A stretch of 64,000 nt of DNA from CATOSP01 sp965216155 (GCA_965216155.1 CBDCFD010000007.1:2009210-2073209); one strand, 5' to 3'; positions 1 to 9,659 are shown, numbered from the stretch's first letter. The notes: generated from the sequence alone by a model not told the origin. Numbers and translations are program-made.

Positions 1-705
1 TGGAACGCCTACGCCCGCCTGGAGCGCCTATTCCTGCGCCTTTACCGTGCCGAGGAGAACCTGACCGTTTCCTTGTTGCTGGACACCTCCCGCTCCATGG
101 CCTGGGGCGAACCCACCAAATTCGACCTGTCCCGCCAGGTGGCCGGCGCCCTGGCTTACCTGGCCCTGGCGAGGGACGACCGGGTAAGTGTCGCTACTCT
201 GGGTGAGGACGCCCCAACCCATCTACCCGCGGTGGGTGGGCGGGGGCAGGTATGGAGAATATGGGATTTCCTGGAACAACTTCAGAGTCCCGGTGCGGCC
301 GACCTTGGGGAATCTCTCTCTTCCTTTGCCGTGCGCTACTGCCGGCGTCCCGGCCTCGCTGTCCTTCTTACCGACCTGCTAACCGACAGCGATTGGCGGA
401 CCGGGCTGCGGGCATTGCTGGCGGCCCGCCAGGAGGTGATGATGCTCCAGGTTTTGGCGCCGGAAGAAATAGACCCGGAACTTACAGGGCACTGGCAGAT
501 GCTCGACGATGAGAACGGGGAATCCCTGGAAGTTACCCTGACCCCCAGGACCCTCCAAGCATACCGGGACCGTCTCAGCGCCTACACGCGGGAGGTGGCT
601 TCTTTCTGCCACGGTCACGGTGTCTCTTTCGTCCAGCTACGCAGTGACCTCGCTATCGAGGACGCCGTTCTGCGCCTGCTACGGCGGGCGCAGATCGTGG
701 CCTAG
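1..705 (+). CDS. DUF58 domain protein, 3' part (5' end outside window)
   Basis: The reading frame is open from base 1 and ends with TAG at 703-705, so the start lies upstream of the window. An aspartate-centred DTSRSM motif about 28 codons in is the MIDAS-like site of the VWA-type fold found in DUF58 proteins. The visible 234 codons cover the C-terminal half of a protein that is usually 280-450 residues. DUF58 proteins are normally cytosolic partners of MoxR ATPases and of BatA/BatB-type VWA membrane proteins, and the next gene is exactly that, starting 9 bp downstream. The MoxR gene, if present, would be upstream and is not visible. Family assignment is firm; the molecular role of DUF58 is not established. 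Confidence 0.85.
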   Translation, partial: WNAYARLERLFLRLYRAEENLTVSLLLDTSRSMAWGEPTKFDLSRQVAGALAYLALARDDRVSVATLGEDAPTHLPAVGGRGQVWRIWDFLEQLQSPGAADLGESLSSFAVRYCRRPGLAVLLTDLLTDSDWRTGLRALLAARQEVMMLQVLAPEEIDPELTGHWQMLDDENGESLEVTLTPRTLQAYRDRLSAYTREVASFCHGHGVSFVQLRSDLAIEDAVLRLLRRAQIVA

Positions 706-714
706 GGCTCAACG

Positions 715-2529
715 TTGGGCTTCTTGGCTCCCTCCGCGCTGCTCTTCGGCCTGCTGGCCGTACCCATCATTGCCTTGTACCTGCTGCGTCTGAGGGGACG
801 CGAGCGGCGTGTCTCCAGCACCTTCCTCTGGCGGCAGGTAATCCAAGACATCGAGGCCAACACCCCATGGCAGCGTCTTCGGCCCAACCTATTGCTCCTG
901 CTCCAGCTTCTGGCCCTGGCTGCCCTGGTCTTCGCGCTGGCCCGCCCCTACTTCCTGCGGGCCAGCGGCGTCGAAGGCGACCTAATTCTGGTGCTAGACG
1001 CATCGGCCAGCATGATGGCCTCCGACGTTTCTCCCTCTCGCTTCGGGGAAGCGCAGCAACGGGCGGTCCGGCTAATAGACCAGCTTCCCCCGGGCAACCT
1101 TGTCACGGTGGTCCGGATGGGCAGCGTGCCGGAGTTCCTGGTAGCCCAAAGCCAGGACCTCGGAAGGGTGCGCGGCGCAATTGCCGAGTCCCGGCCAGCC
1201 GCCGGTGGAGCTAACCTGGCCTCCGCCCTTTCACTGGCGGCATCGGTCGTCCGGGAGGGACGACCGGCACAGGTGGTTGTGCTGAGCGACGGAAACGTCA
1301 CCGGCCTCCAGCCCCTGGGACCGCTGCCCTTCGACCTTCGGTACGAGCCTGTCGGGGTCTCGCATAGCAATCTGGCTCTTGCCGCCTTCTCCATTCAGCA
1401 CACAGAGGCAGGGGCGCAGGGGCTAGCGCGGGTCGCGAACTACGGCCAGGAGACCCGGGCAACTTCGCTTCATCTATACGCCGATGGCTCCCTCTACGAC
1501 GTCAGGGAGTTGGAAGTGGGCGGGAATGGCGACCAGGCCGTGCGTTGGTCCTCACTACCCGAGGCAGCAGTTCTGGAGGCGCGGCTAGTCCCCGGAGACA
1601 CCTTCGCCTTGGACGACCGGGCGTGGGCCACAGGAGGTTCCGGTAGCGAGGCGCGAGCTCTCTTGGTCACCAGGGGCAACCGCTTCCTGGATAGGTCTTT
1701 GTCCTTGCATCCCGGACTAGAGGTAACCAAGGCTACTCCGGAGACATATTCCCCGCAAGGAGAGTTTGACCTTTGGGTCTTTGACGGCTTCTTCCCCACC
1801 ACTCCCCCCAATGGTGCGGTATTGGTATTCGACCCGCCGGTGGGCAGCGCCGCGTGGGTGTCCTCGGCGGCCGTACCTGTCCGGACAACTAGGCCCAGCG
1901 GCGGCGATATGCTGCGTTACGTTGACTTGTCGGACGTACACGTTCGGGAGGCGGTCCCGCTTCAGCCCCCGCCGGAAGCGCGGGTCCTCCTGGACTCTGA
2001 CCAGGGACCCTTGCTTGCGTTATGGGAAGAGCCCAACCGCAGGATTGCCGCCTTCGCCTTCGACCTACACGACTCAGACCTGTCTCTTCAGCCCGCCTTC
2101 CCTATCCTCACACAAGAATTGATCAGATGGTTGTTGCCCGGAATGAGCGAGGGTCTGATTGCCCGGCCCGGTGGGACCATAGAAGCGCCTATACCCCCCG
2201 GCTCAAATGCCGCTTGGGTGGAAACGCCCAGCGGACAAAGAAAACAGGTGGCTCCGCCGTTTCCCGCCCAGCCTTTCGTTGTGGAAGAAGTGGGTCCATA
2301 CCGCGTAATCTATGAGACTCCGGAAGGAGAGGGGATTGGCCACTTCATAGCCAATCTATTCGACCCTGTGGAGTCAGCTATCGGCCTTTCCGAGCTGCCT
2401 CCCTTGGAAACCCAGCAGAAGCAGGAAGCAGTGTCGGACCTTGTTCCCTGGGAGCTAGCCGCCTGGTTGACCCTAGCTGTTTTGGTCATCCTGGGAGCGG
2501 AGTGGTACGTGTACAGCCGTGGGTATTAG
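715..2529 (+). CDS. BatA-like membrane protein with VWA domain
   Basis: This 604-residue protein starts at TTG 715, directly after the DUF58 stop. Two hydrophobic segments near residues 5-25 and 58-78 flank a basic cytoplasmic loop, as in the BatA (aerotolerance regulator N-terminal) family. A VWA domain follows from about residue 89, with the metal-binding DASAS motif at 95-99, and a last membrane helix lies near residues 583-600. The middle region is probably extracytoplasmic. The stop overlaps the next gene by 11 bp, which indicates co-translation. BatA-like proteins are associated with MoxR-dependent assembly of membrane or metal-containing complexes; the client here is unknown. No ATG lies near the conserved N-terminus, so the TTG start is the best choice. 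Confidence 0.85.
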   Translation: MGFLAPSALLFGLLAVPIIALYLLRLRGRERRVSSTFLWRQVIQDIEANTPWQRLRPNLLLLLQLLALAALVFALARPYFLRASGVEGDLILVLDASASMMASDVSPSRFGEAQQRAVRLIDQLPPGNLVTVVRMGSVPEFLVAQSQDLGRVRGAIAESRPAAGGANLASALSLAASVVREGRPAQVVVLSDGNVTGLQPLGPLPFDLRYEPVGVSHSNLALAAFSIQHTEAGAQGLARVANYGQETRATSLHLYADGSLYDVRELEVGGNGDQAVRWSSLPEAAVLEARLVPGDTFALDDRAWATGGSGSEARALLVTRGNRFLDRSLSLHPGLEVTKATPETYSPQGEFDLWVFDGFFPTTPPNGAVLVFDPPVGSAAWVSSAAVPVRTTRPSGGDMLRYVDLSDVHVREAVPLQPPPEARVLLDSDQGPLLALWEEPNRRIAAFAFDLHDSDLSLQPAFPILTQELIRWLLPGMSEGLIARPGGTIEAPIPPGSNAAWVETPSGQRKQVAPPFPAQPFVVEEVGPYRVIYETPEGEGIGHFIANLFDPVESAIGLSELPPLETQQKQEAVSDLVPWELAAWLTLAVLVILGAEWYVYSRGY

Positions 2530-5389
2530 CTTCGAGCAACCGTTGGCGCTCTTGCTATTGGCACCCGCGTTGGGCGGCGTCGTCTACCTGTGGCGTCAAT
2601 CAAGACGTGGAAAGGGGGGCTTGCGCGGCCGGCTCATTCCAGTCCTCAGAATGCTGCTCGTTACGCTCGTTATCCTGGCGCTGGCCGTTCCCGCCGTTCG
2701 CTATACGGTCAACCGGCAGGCCGTGGTGTTCGTTGCCGATCTCTCAGACAGCGTCCGGCAGGAGCGCTCTCAGATCGAAGAGTTCGTCAGGCAAGCCCTG
2801 AAGGCGCGGGGACCGGATGACGAGGCCGGCATCGTCGCTTTCGGGCGCGACGCTCTGGTCGAATGGCCCGTTACTGAAGAAGTAGGATTCCGGGAATTCC
2901 AGTCCGAGGTCCGCGCCAACAACACCGGCCTTGCTGACGGGCTTCGCCTGGCCGCTGCTCTGCTGCCTCCCGATGCCCGCCGCCGGATCGTGGTCATCTC
3001 CGACGGACAAGAGAATCTGGGCGATGCGGTGGAGCAAGCACGGTTCATACGAGCGCAGGGAGTTCAAGTGGATGTTGCGCCGCTAAAAGGGCCTTCCGGC
3101 CCCGAGGTGCTGGTGGATTCGGTGGTTGCGCCCTCTTCAGCCAATGCCGGACAGCGGGTCCCGGTGGAGGTCACCGTTGGCAGCACGCTGGAGGCGGACG
3201 CCACTCTGCAAGTGTCGGTGGACGGCGCGTTAGTCTCTTCCAGGCAGGTTTCCCTTGAGGCCGGAAAAACGCGGTTCTCATTCGACGTGGGCGTCGACCG
3301 TCCGGGGTTTCACACCATCCGCGTGACAATAAACAGTGGGACCGACACCCGCTTGCAAAACAACCGGGCCGATGCTTTCGTCAACGTCCACGGACCTCCG
3401 GCGGTCCTGGTGGTGGAGGACCGGGAGGGTGCGGCTAAGAACGTCTCAGAGGCCCTGCAAGCCACTATGCTGCAAGTTGACGTGACGCCAGCGGCCCTTT
3501 TCCCCGAGTCCCTCGAGGAGTTGGGAAGGTACTCCGGGATTGTCCTGGTCGACGTGCCCGCGGAGTCCTTGGGCCAGGGCAAGATGGAAGTGATTCGGGG
3601 GGCCGTCCGCGACTTGGGCAAAGGTCTCCTCGTGGTGGGGGCCGCCCATAGCTTCACCATGGGCGAGTACAGGGACACGCCCTTGGAGGAAGTATTGCCA
3701 GTCACCTCGGAGATCCCGGAACGCGAGGAGAAGGGCAAGGTGGCGCTGGGGCTGGTCATAGACAAGTCCGGCAGTATGTCCGGTCCAGGCTCGGACGGCG
3801 TGGCCAAAGTTGAGATGGCCAAAGAAGCGGCCCGCCTCAGCCTGGAAGAGTTGGAGCCTTATGACCTCGCCGGGGTGGTCGCCTTTGACGCGGGTAACTG
3901 GTGGCAGGTGCCCATAGGAGTAATCGGAAGCGACGCGCACCTGAAAGAGATGCAGGATTCCATCGGTACGTTGATATCCAGCGGCGGCACCGATATCTAC
4001 CCCGCGCTGGTCTCTGCTTACCTGGGTCTGGCCGATGCCCCTGCGCCGCGCAGACACATGGTCCTGCTCACGGACGGTATTTCGCCGCCGGGCGACTACC
4101 CGGGGCTCCTGTCTTCCATGAAGGAAGGGGATATAACCCTGTCTACCATCGCTGTTGGGCAGGACGTCGACGCCAGTCTCCTCCAATGGCTGGCAGACAA
4201 AGGAGGCGGACGCTTCTACTTTACCGGCCGGGCGCGGGATATCCCGCGGATATTGACTAAAGAGACTCGTCTTGCCGCCCGCCACGCCATCGTGGAAGAG
4301 CCGACGACGGCCCTGGTGGCGGGGAATAGCCCGGTACTGCGCTCCACGGGAGGCGAGTTCCCCACCCTGGGAGGATACGTGACCACCCTGCCAAAGAACG
4401 CGGCCCACGTTGTGTTGGTGTCTCCCAGAGGAGACCCACTACTCGCCCAGTGGCAGTACGGTCTCGGGCGGACCATCGCCTGGACCAGCGACAGTGAAGG
4501 CCGATGGACGTCAACCCTCAATGCTTGGAAGGGGGCGCCCGTCTTCTGGTCAGCGTTGGTGGACTGGACCCTACCGCCGCAGGAAGCGCCGTTCCAGGCC
4601 CGGGGCGCGGTAAAGGCAGGTGTGGCTTCGTTGGTCGTGGAAGGAAAAGTACGAGAGGAAGCGCGGCTATCAGCAAACATCGTAGGGCCACGGCTGGATG
4701 CGGTGAATATCCCGCTGCCGGCCATGGCGCCGGAGCGTTTCGAAGCGGAATTTCTAGCCAACGAACAAGGTCCGTACCTGATACAGATCCTAGAGGAGAC
4801 GCCGCAGGGTGGACGACGCTCCACTACCACCGGTCTAGTGGCGCCCTACTCGCCTGAGTACCAGGCGTTGGAAGGAGGCCCCGGCTTACTGGAACGTCTC
4901 GCAGCCATTACCAACGGGGAAGTTGTCGGTAGCCCGTCCGAGTCTTTTGGCCCGGGACTGCCGCCAGCCTACGGGGATGTACCCCTGGCCTGGTGGCTGT
5001 TGATGGCAGCAGCCCTCCTCTTGCCGCTGGATATCGCCTTCCGCCGCCTGAACCTGTCCCTCATCGAAGCCGTGTCCAGGCTCTCGACAGCCAAGGCATG
5101 GGTGCTCCGGCGCGGCGTGCCACGGCCACCCGAGCCAGTCTCGCCGGTGCTCGCAAACGTGCGTCAGCGCAGGGCCGGACGGCCCAGGCTAACTATTAGC
5201 GGTACAAGCCAGCGGGAATCCACCGCGACCAATCCCGCTGTACCATCCGATGGGCAGATTATTAAGCCCGAGGAGCAGGGTGCTGGACCGAGGAAGAGCG
5301 CACCCAATAGCTTGGAGCAAGACCGGGAAGGGACCGAGTCTACGATGGAGCGCTGGCTGCGGGCCAAGCGCCGTGCGAGAAACAGGTAA
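2519..5389 (+). CDS. Large membrane protein with two VWA domains
   Basis: The 956-residue protein starts at GTG 2519 and overlaps the end of the BatA-like gene. Residues about 5-25 and 45-62 are membrane helices. A first VWA-like domain begins near residue 68 with a DLSDS motif, and a second, complete one begins near residue 410 with DKSGSMSG and a downstream GGTD motif. The region between the two VWA domains resembles the glutamine amidotransferase-like insert seen in large Bat-type proteins. A further hydrophobic segment lies at about 823-841, followed by a basic and probably disordered tail rich in Arg, Ser and Pro. It is the last gene of the DUF58/BatA operon. The family is well recognised, but its biochemical function is not. 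Confidence 0.8.
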   Translation: MGISFEQPLALLLLAPALGGVVYLWRQSRRGKGGLRGRLIPVLRMLLVTLVILALAVPAVRYTVNRQAVVFVADLSDSVRQERSQIEEFVRQALKARGPDDEAGIVAFGRDALVEWPVTEEVGFREFQSEVRANNTGLADGLRLAAALLPPDARRRIVVISDGQENLGDAVEQARFIRAQGVQVDVAPLKGPSGPEVLVDSVVAPSSANAGQRVPVEVTVGSTLEADATLQVSVDGALVSSRQVSLEAGKTRFSFDVGVDRPGFHTIRVTINSGTDTRLQNNRADAFVNVHGPPAVLVVEDREGAAKNVSEALQATMLQVDVTPAALFPESLEELGRYSGIVLVDVPAESLGQGKMEVIRGAVRDLGKGLLVVGAAHSFTMGEYRDTPLEEVLPVTSEIPEREEKGKVALGLVIDKSGSMSGPGSDGVAKVEMAKEAARLSLEELEPYDLAGVVAFDAGNWWQVPIGVIGSDAHLKEMQDSIGTLISSGGTDIYPALVSAYLGLADAPAPRRHMVLLTDGISPPGDYPGLLSSMKEGDITLSTIAVGQDVDASLLQWLADKGGGRFYFTGRARDIPRILTKETRLAARHAIVEEPTTALVAGNSPVLRSTGGEFPTLGGYVTTLPKNAAHVVLVSPRGDPLLAQWQYGLGRTIAWTSDSEGRWTSTLNAWKGAPVFWSALVDWTLPPQEAPFQARGAVKAGVASLVVEGKVREEARLSANIVGPRLDAVNIPLPAMAPERFEAEFLANEQGPYLIQILEETPQGGRRSTTTGLVAPYSPEYQALEGGPGLLERLAAITNGEVVGSPSESFGPGLPPAYGDVPLAWWLLMAAALLLPLDIAFRRLNLSLIEAVSRLSTAKAWVLRRGVPRPPEPVSPVLANVRQRRAGRPRLTISGTSQRESTATNPAVPSDGQIIKPEEQGAGPRKSAPNSLEQDREGTESTMERWLRAKRRARNR

Positions 5390-5600
5390 GGAGTGTCCTG
5401 GTCCCATTTCCCGGTGGCTGCGTAGTCCTTACGCCCGGTGGACACCAGACACCGGTTATTTTCCTCTAATGCTCTTAGCCGCTTGGCCTCTAAGACCTCC
5501 AAGCGGACGTACTTAGACCTCCACTTTTCGGTTAGGCTGGTGGCAGGCTATACAATCCAAGGTGCGGGGGCGTTGAAACGACGAAGTTTAGTAGCGATTA

Positions 5601-7667
5601 TCATTGCAGGTCGTCCAGAAACTCCGACGCCGGTTTGACCCCGGTTACCATCAGGTAGTCCCGCGCACGGGTGCAGGCCACATAGAGCAGGTTTCGCTCG
5701 GTGTTGTAAACCTCTTCCAGGTCTGCCTCGTCGGCGATAGACTCCACTCTGGACTGGAGAGGGATAACCTCCGAGTCGCAAGCCATCACCGCCACGGCGC
5801 GAAATTCCAGGCCCTTGGCCAAGTGCATGGTGCCGACCGTCACGCAGCCCTCTTCTGCGTCCATGTCTTCGTCAAGTATGGAGTAAGGTAGGCGGCTTCG
5901 TTTAACCGCAGCAACAGCCCGCTTGGTCTGGTCTATCGAACGCACGAATACGCCAATTTCGCCGGGTTGGAGGCCCTCGGAGATTCTGTCGGTCAACCAC
6001 TCGCTCACTGCGGAGGATTCGGCCTCTTCGTCTTCGAGGACTTGAACAGTAGGCCGTGGCCCGTTGAACACCGACACCGTGCCTTTCCGTTCTTCCAGGT
6101 TGCCGTCAACGTCGGAAATTGCCGGGTCCAGAAGGCGGTCTGCCTGCGTCCTGATCTGGTGCGAAGTGCGGTAGTTTATCCGCAGGGTTTGGGAACGGCC
6201 CCGCACGTCAACACCGAGCTCTTTCCAGGAAAAAGGCTGTTGGAAGATTCGCTGACCCAGGTCACCGGCGAAGAAAAGTCCGTTTGCTCCGCCTCTGGCC
6301 AGGGCGGCCAGGAATCGCAACTGGGCGACGCTCACGTCCTGGGCCTCATCGACCACAACGTGGTCAAAAGGCGGATGTTCCAGTCGTTCAACTTCTCGGG
6401 TCAACCGCCCGAACATTTCGGCCCTGGTCACCAGTCCCTGTTCTCGCAAGCCCGACCTGACCCGTTGGAACACCGGCCACAATGCCTTTCGTTGCGTTTC
6501 TGACAGCCTGCGGTAGCGGCCGATGCGGGCTACGTCCCGGTAGCTTTCCCAAGTGTCCAACTGCCAAGAGTCCACAACTCGGCCCCACTCCGTGAGGAGA
6601 AAAGCTTGGGAGAAATTGGTTCCCTCCTTACCGGCGGCGTCTTCGACAATGGCTATAATAGATGCCCGTGCAACCAATTTCGGCGGGCCAAACGCAGCCT
6701 CGTAGAGGCTGAGGCCGACGGCATCCAGCGAGTCCACGACGATTCTTCCGTCTGGCTGCACTTCTTGATGGATCAGGAGTTCCAGCTTGGTTCTCAACAG
6801 ATTCGCCAGTGCGTCGGAGAAGGTGGTAAGCAGAACCCGGGCGTCCGGGTTGGACTTGGCGAGAAATGCTGCCCGGTGGAGGGCTACGACCGTCTTCCCG
6901 GTGCCGGCGGAACCGGAAACCCTGGCCGGTCCGTTGTAGTTTCGCTCCACCAGCCCTAGCTGGGCCGGATGGAGAAAGATGGTCCATTTCTCCCAGGGGT
7001 ATTCCAGCGCCTCTTCCAATTCCTCGACGTTGCGCATGACGCGGAAGCGGCGCAGCGCGTCGGGGTGGGCGAAGGGGTCTGCCCCGGAAGTCGCGGGGAG
7101 GGACGGCTGGGGTGTCTTGCCAACGGCCAGTTCCAGCAGCGCCTCCGCCGCCTCAGCGGGCAAGTGTTCCGCCAGATCCAACACGTTGTCCTCATTGGCG
7201 GCCCTGACATCCTCCAGCCACTCTACCGGCACCCCGTAACCCAGCAGTTGGTCGTCCGGGACGTGGGGGGAAAGCTGAGGCTTTGGCGGCGCTTGGGTCT
7301 CCGCCTCCGCGTACACGGGGACCGCAATCTCCTGGACAATCTCCCGAAGCTCCACCAGTTGGGCCGCGCCGGTGGTTGGATGGGCCTCCAGCTTCCTGCG
7401 CTCGGCCCACTTATAGGCTTCATCGTGGTGGCCGACGTAGCACAACGTCATGCCGTCGCCTGCCCGGTGGACGATAATGCGGAAGTCCAGATTAACGCGA
7501 ACCGACCAGAAATTGGGGTCTTTCGCGCCGGTGACCCGGTGCAAGCTATGGCCCGGCCGGGCGGGATTGAGCTGCAAGTCAAAGGCGGTAGTTTTGGCCG
7601 CCTTCTGCTGCTCGTTGGGGAGTCGGGCCAAGCTGGCGGTGAAAGTGTCGGCTATGCGGAAGTTCAT
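5601..7667 (-). CDS. UvrD/Rep-type superfamily 1 helicase with RelE-like N-terminal domain
   Basis: A 688-residue protein (a GTG sits just upstream at 7670). Residues 1 to about 95 look like a RelE/ParE toxin fold, including the FWSVRVNLDFRIIV beta-strand pair and the following HHDEAY segment. A linker follows, then an SF1 helicase: Walker A GSAGTGKT (about 253-260), Walker B VVVDEAQD, the NYRTS motif IV, a motif V with TMHLAKGLEF, and motif VI VACTRARD. The fused toxin-like domain suggests either RNA/ribosome contact or a structural reuse of the fold. The gene sits 15 bp downstream of an ATPase gene and is probably co-transcribed with it. No good Shine-Dalgarno is visible. DNA repair or phage defence are both possible; the domain calls are solid, the role is inferred. 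Confidence 0.85.
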   Translation of the reverse strand: MNFRIADTFTASLARLPNEQQKAAKTTAFDLQLNPARPGHSLHRVTGAKDPNFWSVRVNLDFRIIVHRAGDGMTLCYVGHHDEAYKWAERRKLEAHPTTGAAQLVELREIVQEIAVPVYAEAETQAPPKPQLSPHVPDDQLLGYGVPVEWLEDVRAANEDNVLDLAEHLPAEAAEALLELAVGKTPQPSLPATSGADPFAHPDALRRFRVMRNVEELEEALEYPWEKWTIFLHPAQLGLVERNYNGPARVSGSAGTGKTVVALHRAAFLAKSNPDARVLLTTFSDALANLLRTKLELLIHQEVQPDGRIVVDSLDAVGLSLYEAAFGPPKLVARASIIAIVEDAAGKEGTNFSQAFLLTEWGRVVDSWQLDTWESYRDVARIGRYRRLSETQRKALWPVFQRVRSGLREQGLVTRAEMFGRLTREVERLEHPPFDHVVVDEAQDVSVAQLRFLAALARGGANGLFFAGDLGQRIFQQPFSWKELGVDVRGRSQTLRINYRTSHQIRTQADRLLDPAISDVDGNLEERKGTVSVFNGPRPTVQVLEDEEAESSAVSEWLTDRISEGLQPGEIGVFVRSIDQTKRAVAAVKRSRLPYSILDEDMDAEEGCVTVGTMHLAKGLEFRAVAVMACDSEVIPLQSRVESIADEADLEEVYNTERNLLYVACTRARDYLMVTGVKPASEFLDDLQ

Positions 7668-7682
7668 CACTAGCCGCGCGGA

Positions 7683-8870
7683 TTATCGCCAGTCATCGCC
7701 TGGCATGATGCGCAACATGAACTCATCAAACATTGGAACTGTAAAGGCGGTGTCACCGTGTCTTGGACTCCAGATCATGCCTTTTGCAATCAATTGATTT
7801 CGGGTCGGGGCCAAAGAACTCACTTGGCGGTTCAGTTCATTTGCAATATCACCGGAACGATGATGCCCCGCCCCAAGCGCTGCCATCGCTCGCACGTACT
7901 TTTTTTCCGACGGAGTCAGCCGGTCAAACCTGACCAGGAAAAAGCTCCCATCCAGAGTAGCCATGACTTGTCTGGACGCGATTTCCACATCAGCGGCCGT
8001 GATCGGAGACATCTCTGCCACATCCCAGACATGCTTACCCCATTCCTGCAAAAAGTAGGGATAGCATCGCGTTTGATGTACGATGGCATCCAGAGCGGCG
8101 GTCTCTATCTCCACTTCCTCGTCCGCCGCGGGTTTGGCAATGGCCAGCCTTGCGTCCGCATCAGATAATGGTCCGATTTCAGGGAACTCAAAGAGCCTCT
8201 CTGCGTAGGACTTGGCCTTCCCCATACGCCCCCGCACCTGGGGCAGGCCGGCGCCAAGCATTACTACCGGAAGTTGCCGCTGGGCTGTCCGGTGCAACGC
8301 AGTGATCAATGCGGCCAGTTCATCTTCTTTCACGTATTGAATTTCGTCTATGAAGATTCCTACGCAAGTCCCATCTGCCTTGGCTGCCTCGCCGACTACT
8401 TCCAACAACTCCTGCAAGTCGATTTCCAAATCCCCGTTATCTGCTAAACCAGGCTCGGGGTCGAAGTCTAAACCGACCTCGATGTCCTGGTATTTCACCT
8501 TCAAGGCTCCAACAAATCCCGCAAGCCCTCTGAGGGCGCGTTGCGCCAACTGTTTGGCGGCCGCTCGATTTGAGAGTTTCAGCAACGCAATGCGCAGTTG
8601 AGGCGCCAGAACGGAAGGAAGGGAACGACCCTCGGGTGCCTCTATACACAGGGCGAAAATGCCCCTTTCTTCGGCGTCTTCCCGGATGCGGTCCAGAAGC
8701 ACGGTCTTGCCAACACCGCGCAGGCCGACCATCAAAAAGCTCTTGCTTGTGCGTCCAATTCTGATACGTTCCAACGCGATGCGCGCGGTGGAACGTATCT
8801 CATCGCGACCGGCAAGTTCGGGTGGTGGTGTTCCCGCCCCTGGTGCATAAGGGTTGCGTATCGGATCCAT
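7683..8870 (-). CDS. AAA-type ATPase (ORC/STAND-like)
   Basis: The 395-residue protein has Walker A GLRGVGKT at residues 49-56 and Walker B GIFIDEIQ near residue 175, followed by a sensor-1 region with VMLGAGLP. The C-terminal 130 residues look like a winged-helix domain ending shortly before the helicase gene. This layout matches the ATP-binding proteins related to Cdc6/ORC1 and STAND ATPases found in defence islands and mobile elements. ATG 8870 has no Shine-Dalgarno; an AT-rich inverted repeat lies immediately upstream, so the transcript may be leaderless. Base composition is more AT-rich than the VWA operon, consistent with transfer. The ATPase plus RelE-helicase pair is probably one functional module. 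Confidence 0.8.
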   Translation of the reverse strand: MDPIRNPYAPGAGTPPPELAGRDEIRSTARIALERIRIGRTSKSFLMVGLRGVGKTVLLDRIREDAEERGIFALCIEAPEGRSLPSVLAPQLRIALLKLSNRAAAKQLAQRALRGLAGFVGALKVKYQDIEVGLDFDPEPGLADNGDLEIDLQELLEVVGEAAKADGTCVGIFIDEIQYVKEDELAALITALHRTAQRQLPVVMLGAGLPQVRGRMGKAKSYAERLFEFPEIGPLSDADARLAIAKPAADEEVEIETAALDAIVHQTRCYPYFLQEWGKHVWDVAEMSPITAADVEIASRQVMATLDGSFFLVRFDRLTPSEKKYVRAMAALGAGHHRSGDIANELNRQVSSLAPTRNQLIAKGMIWSPRHGDTAFTVPMFDEFMLRIMPGDDWR

Positions 8871-8880
8871 AGCGCTAGTC

Positions 8881-8935
8881 TATAGCAAAGTTAGCTAAAT
8901 TACAAGAAAACCATAATATGGCTAATTTTGCTATA
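8881..8935 (-). promoter_or_regulatory. AT-rich inverted repeat, operator/promoter of the ATPase-helicase operon
   Basis: TATAGCAAAGTTAGCT at 8881-8896 is mirrored by GGCTAATTTTGCTATA at 8920-8935; 14 of 16 positions pair, with a 23-bp spacer. It begins only about 10 bp upstream of the ATPase ATG. On the minus strand the segment carries a plausible TTGTAA ... TATAG promoter with a short (about 15 bp) spacer. The symmetry suggests a dimeric regulator; no regulator gene lies next to it, the nearest being the XRE gene at 16884. Confidence 0.5.
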
Positions 8936-8984
8936 AGTGGGTTTGATAATGCGCCATCACCCCACCCGGAAAACCTTCATTACC

Positions 8985-9659
8985 TCATCCCCCAAATGGT
9001 TGATTACCTTCACAGCTATGCGCCCCGACTCCGGCCGTGGGAACGGCCGCGACGTGGCGCTGTGCAGGGTGGCCCAGGCGTCCTCGTCTATTTCGGCCTT
9101 GAGGGTTGTTTTCAGGGACTTGTACGGGTCGCCGGCGCCGAGGAAGTAGGCGTGGCGGACGAAGAAACTCTCCTGGTTGTAGTCGGTGTCGATGAACCAG
9201 CAGGCGATACCCTCCGGTCCGTCGCTGCGCACCTCGCCGGTGTTGGGGTGGAACACGTCCACGCCGTTCACCCGCACCTGGGTGAAGTGGATAGTGGCGA
9301 GTGGATAGTGAACGCATCAGGGCGTGCAGCATTTTGTTTATCTCGGCGCAGTCGTTCAACAAGTTGACGGAATTCTTCCTGTCCAGCAGCTCCAGCCTTG
9401 CGGATAAGGTCAGGAAGGTTTCGAGTTCCGCCAGGGAGCCCCGAGCGATGCCAAGCGACTGGAGAAACTCCCCCGTAGTTCGCCTTGCCTGCCCTTCCGC
9501 GATGTTCGCGGGAATCGAGGATGCTGCCCGCCGCATCTGCGAGGTAATCCCAAATCTCTCTTCGGCAGGAAAGCGCCGCGTAAGCTCGTAAATCTTCACG
9601 GTCAAGTCCATTGACTTCTGCCAGACTATCAATTCCCGATACGAACTTAAAGATGTCAT
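8985..9659 (-). CDS. Four-helix-bundle (S23/23S-IVS type) protein carried by the insertion in Mod
   Basis: ATG 9659 opens a protein starting MTSLSSYRELIVWQKSMDL, with the helical core and the NIAEGQAR motif typical of the four-helix-bundle family (TIGR02436) known from 23S rRNA intervening sequences and related to the Avd accessory proteins of diversity-generating retroelements. The recognisable core is about 120 residues and ends near 9300. No stop occurs inside the insertion, so the frame runs on through the methyltransferase 3' part in a non-native frame to 8985; that tail is probably meaningless. The gene is bounded on both sides by TAGTGGA-type repeat arrays and lies in the same orientation as its host gene. 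Core family call is strong; function in mobility is not shown. Confidence 0.75.
   Translation of the reverse strand: MTSLSSYRELIVWQKSMDLTVKIYELTRRFPAEERFGITSQMRRAASSIPANIAEGQARRTTGEFLQSLGIARGSLAELETFLTLSARLELLDRKNSVNLLNDCAEINKMLHALMRSLSTRHYPLHPGAGERRGRVPPQHRRGAQRRTGGYRLLVHRHRLQPGEFLRPPRLLPRRRRPVQVPENNPQGRNRRGRLGHPAQRHVAAVPTAGVGAHSCEGNQPFGG

Noticed and set aside
8985..9290. C-terminal 100 residues of the four-helix-bundle frame as a genuine extension
   Set aside because: They read the methyltransferase 3' part in a wrong frame and are Arg/Pro-rich; only the core up to about 9300 is natural.
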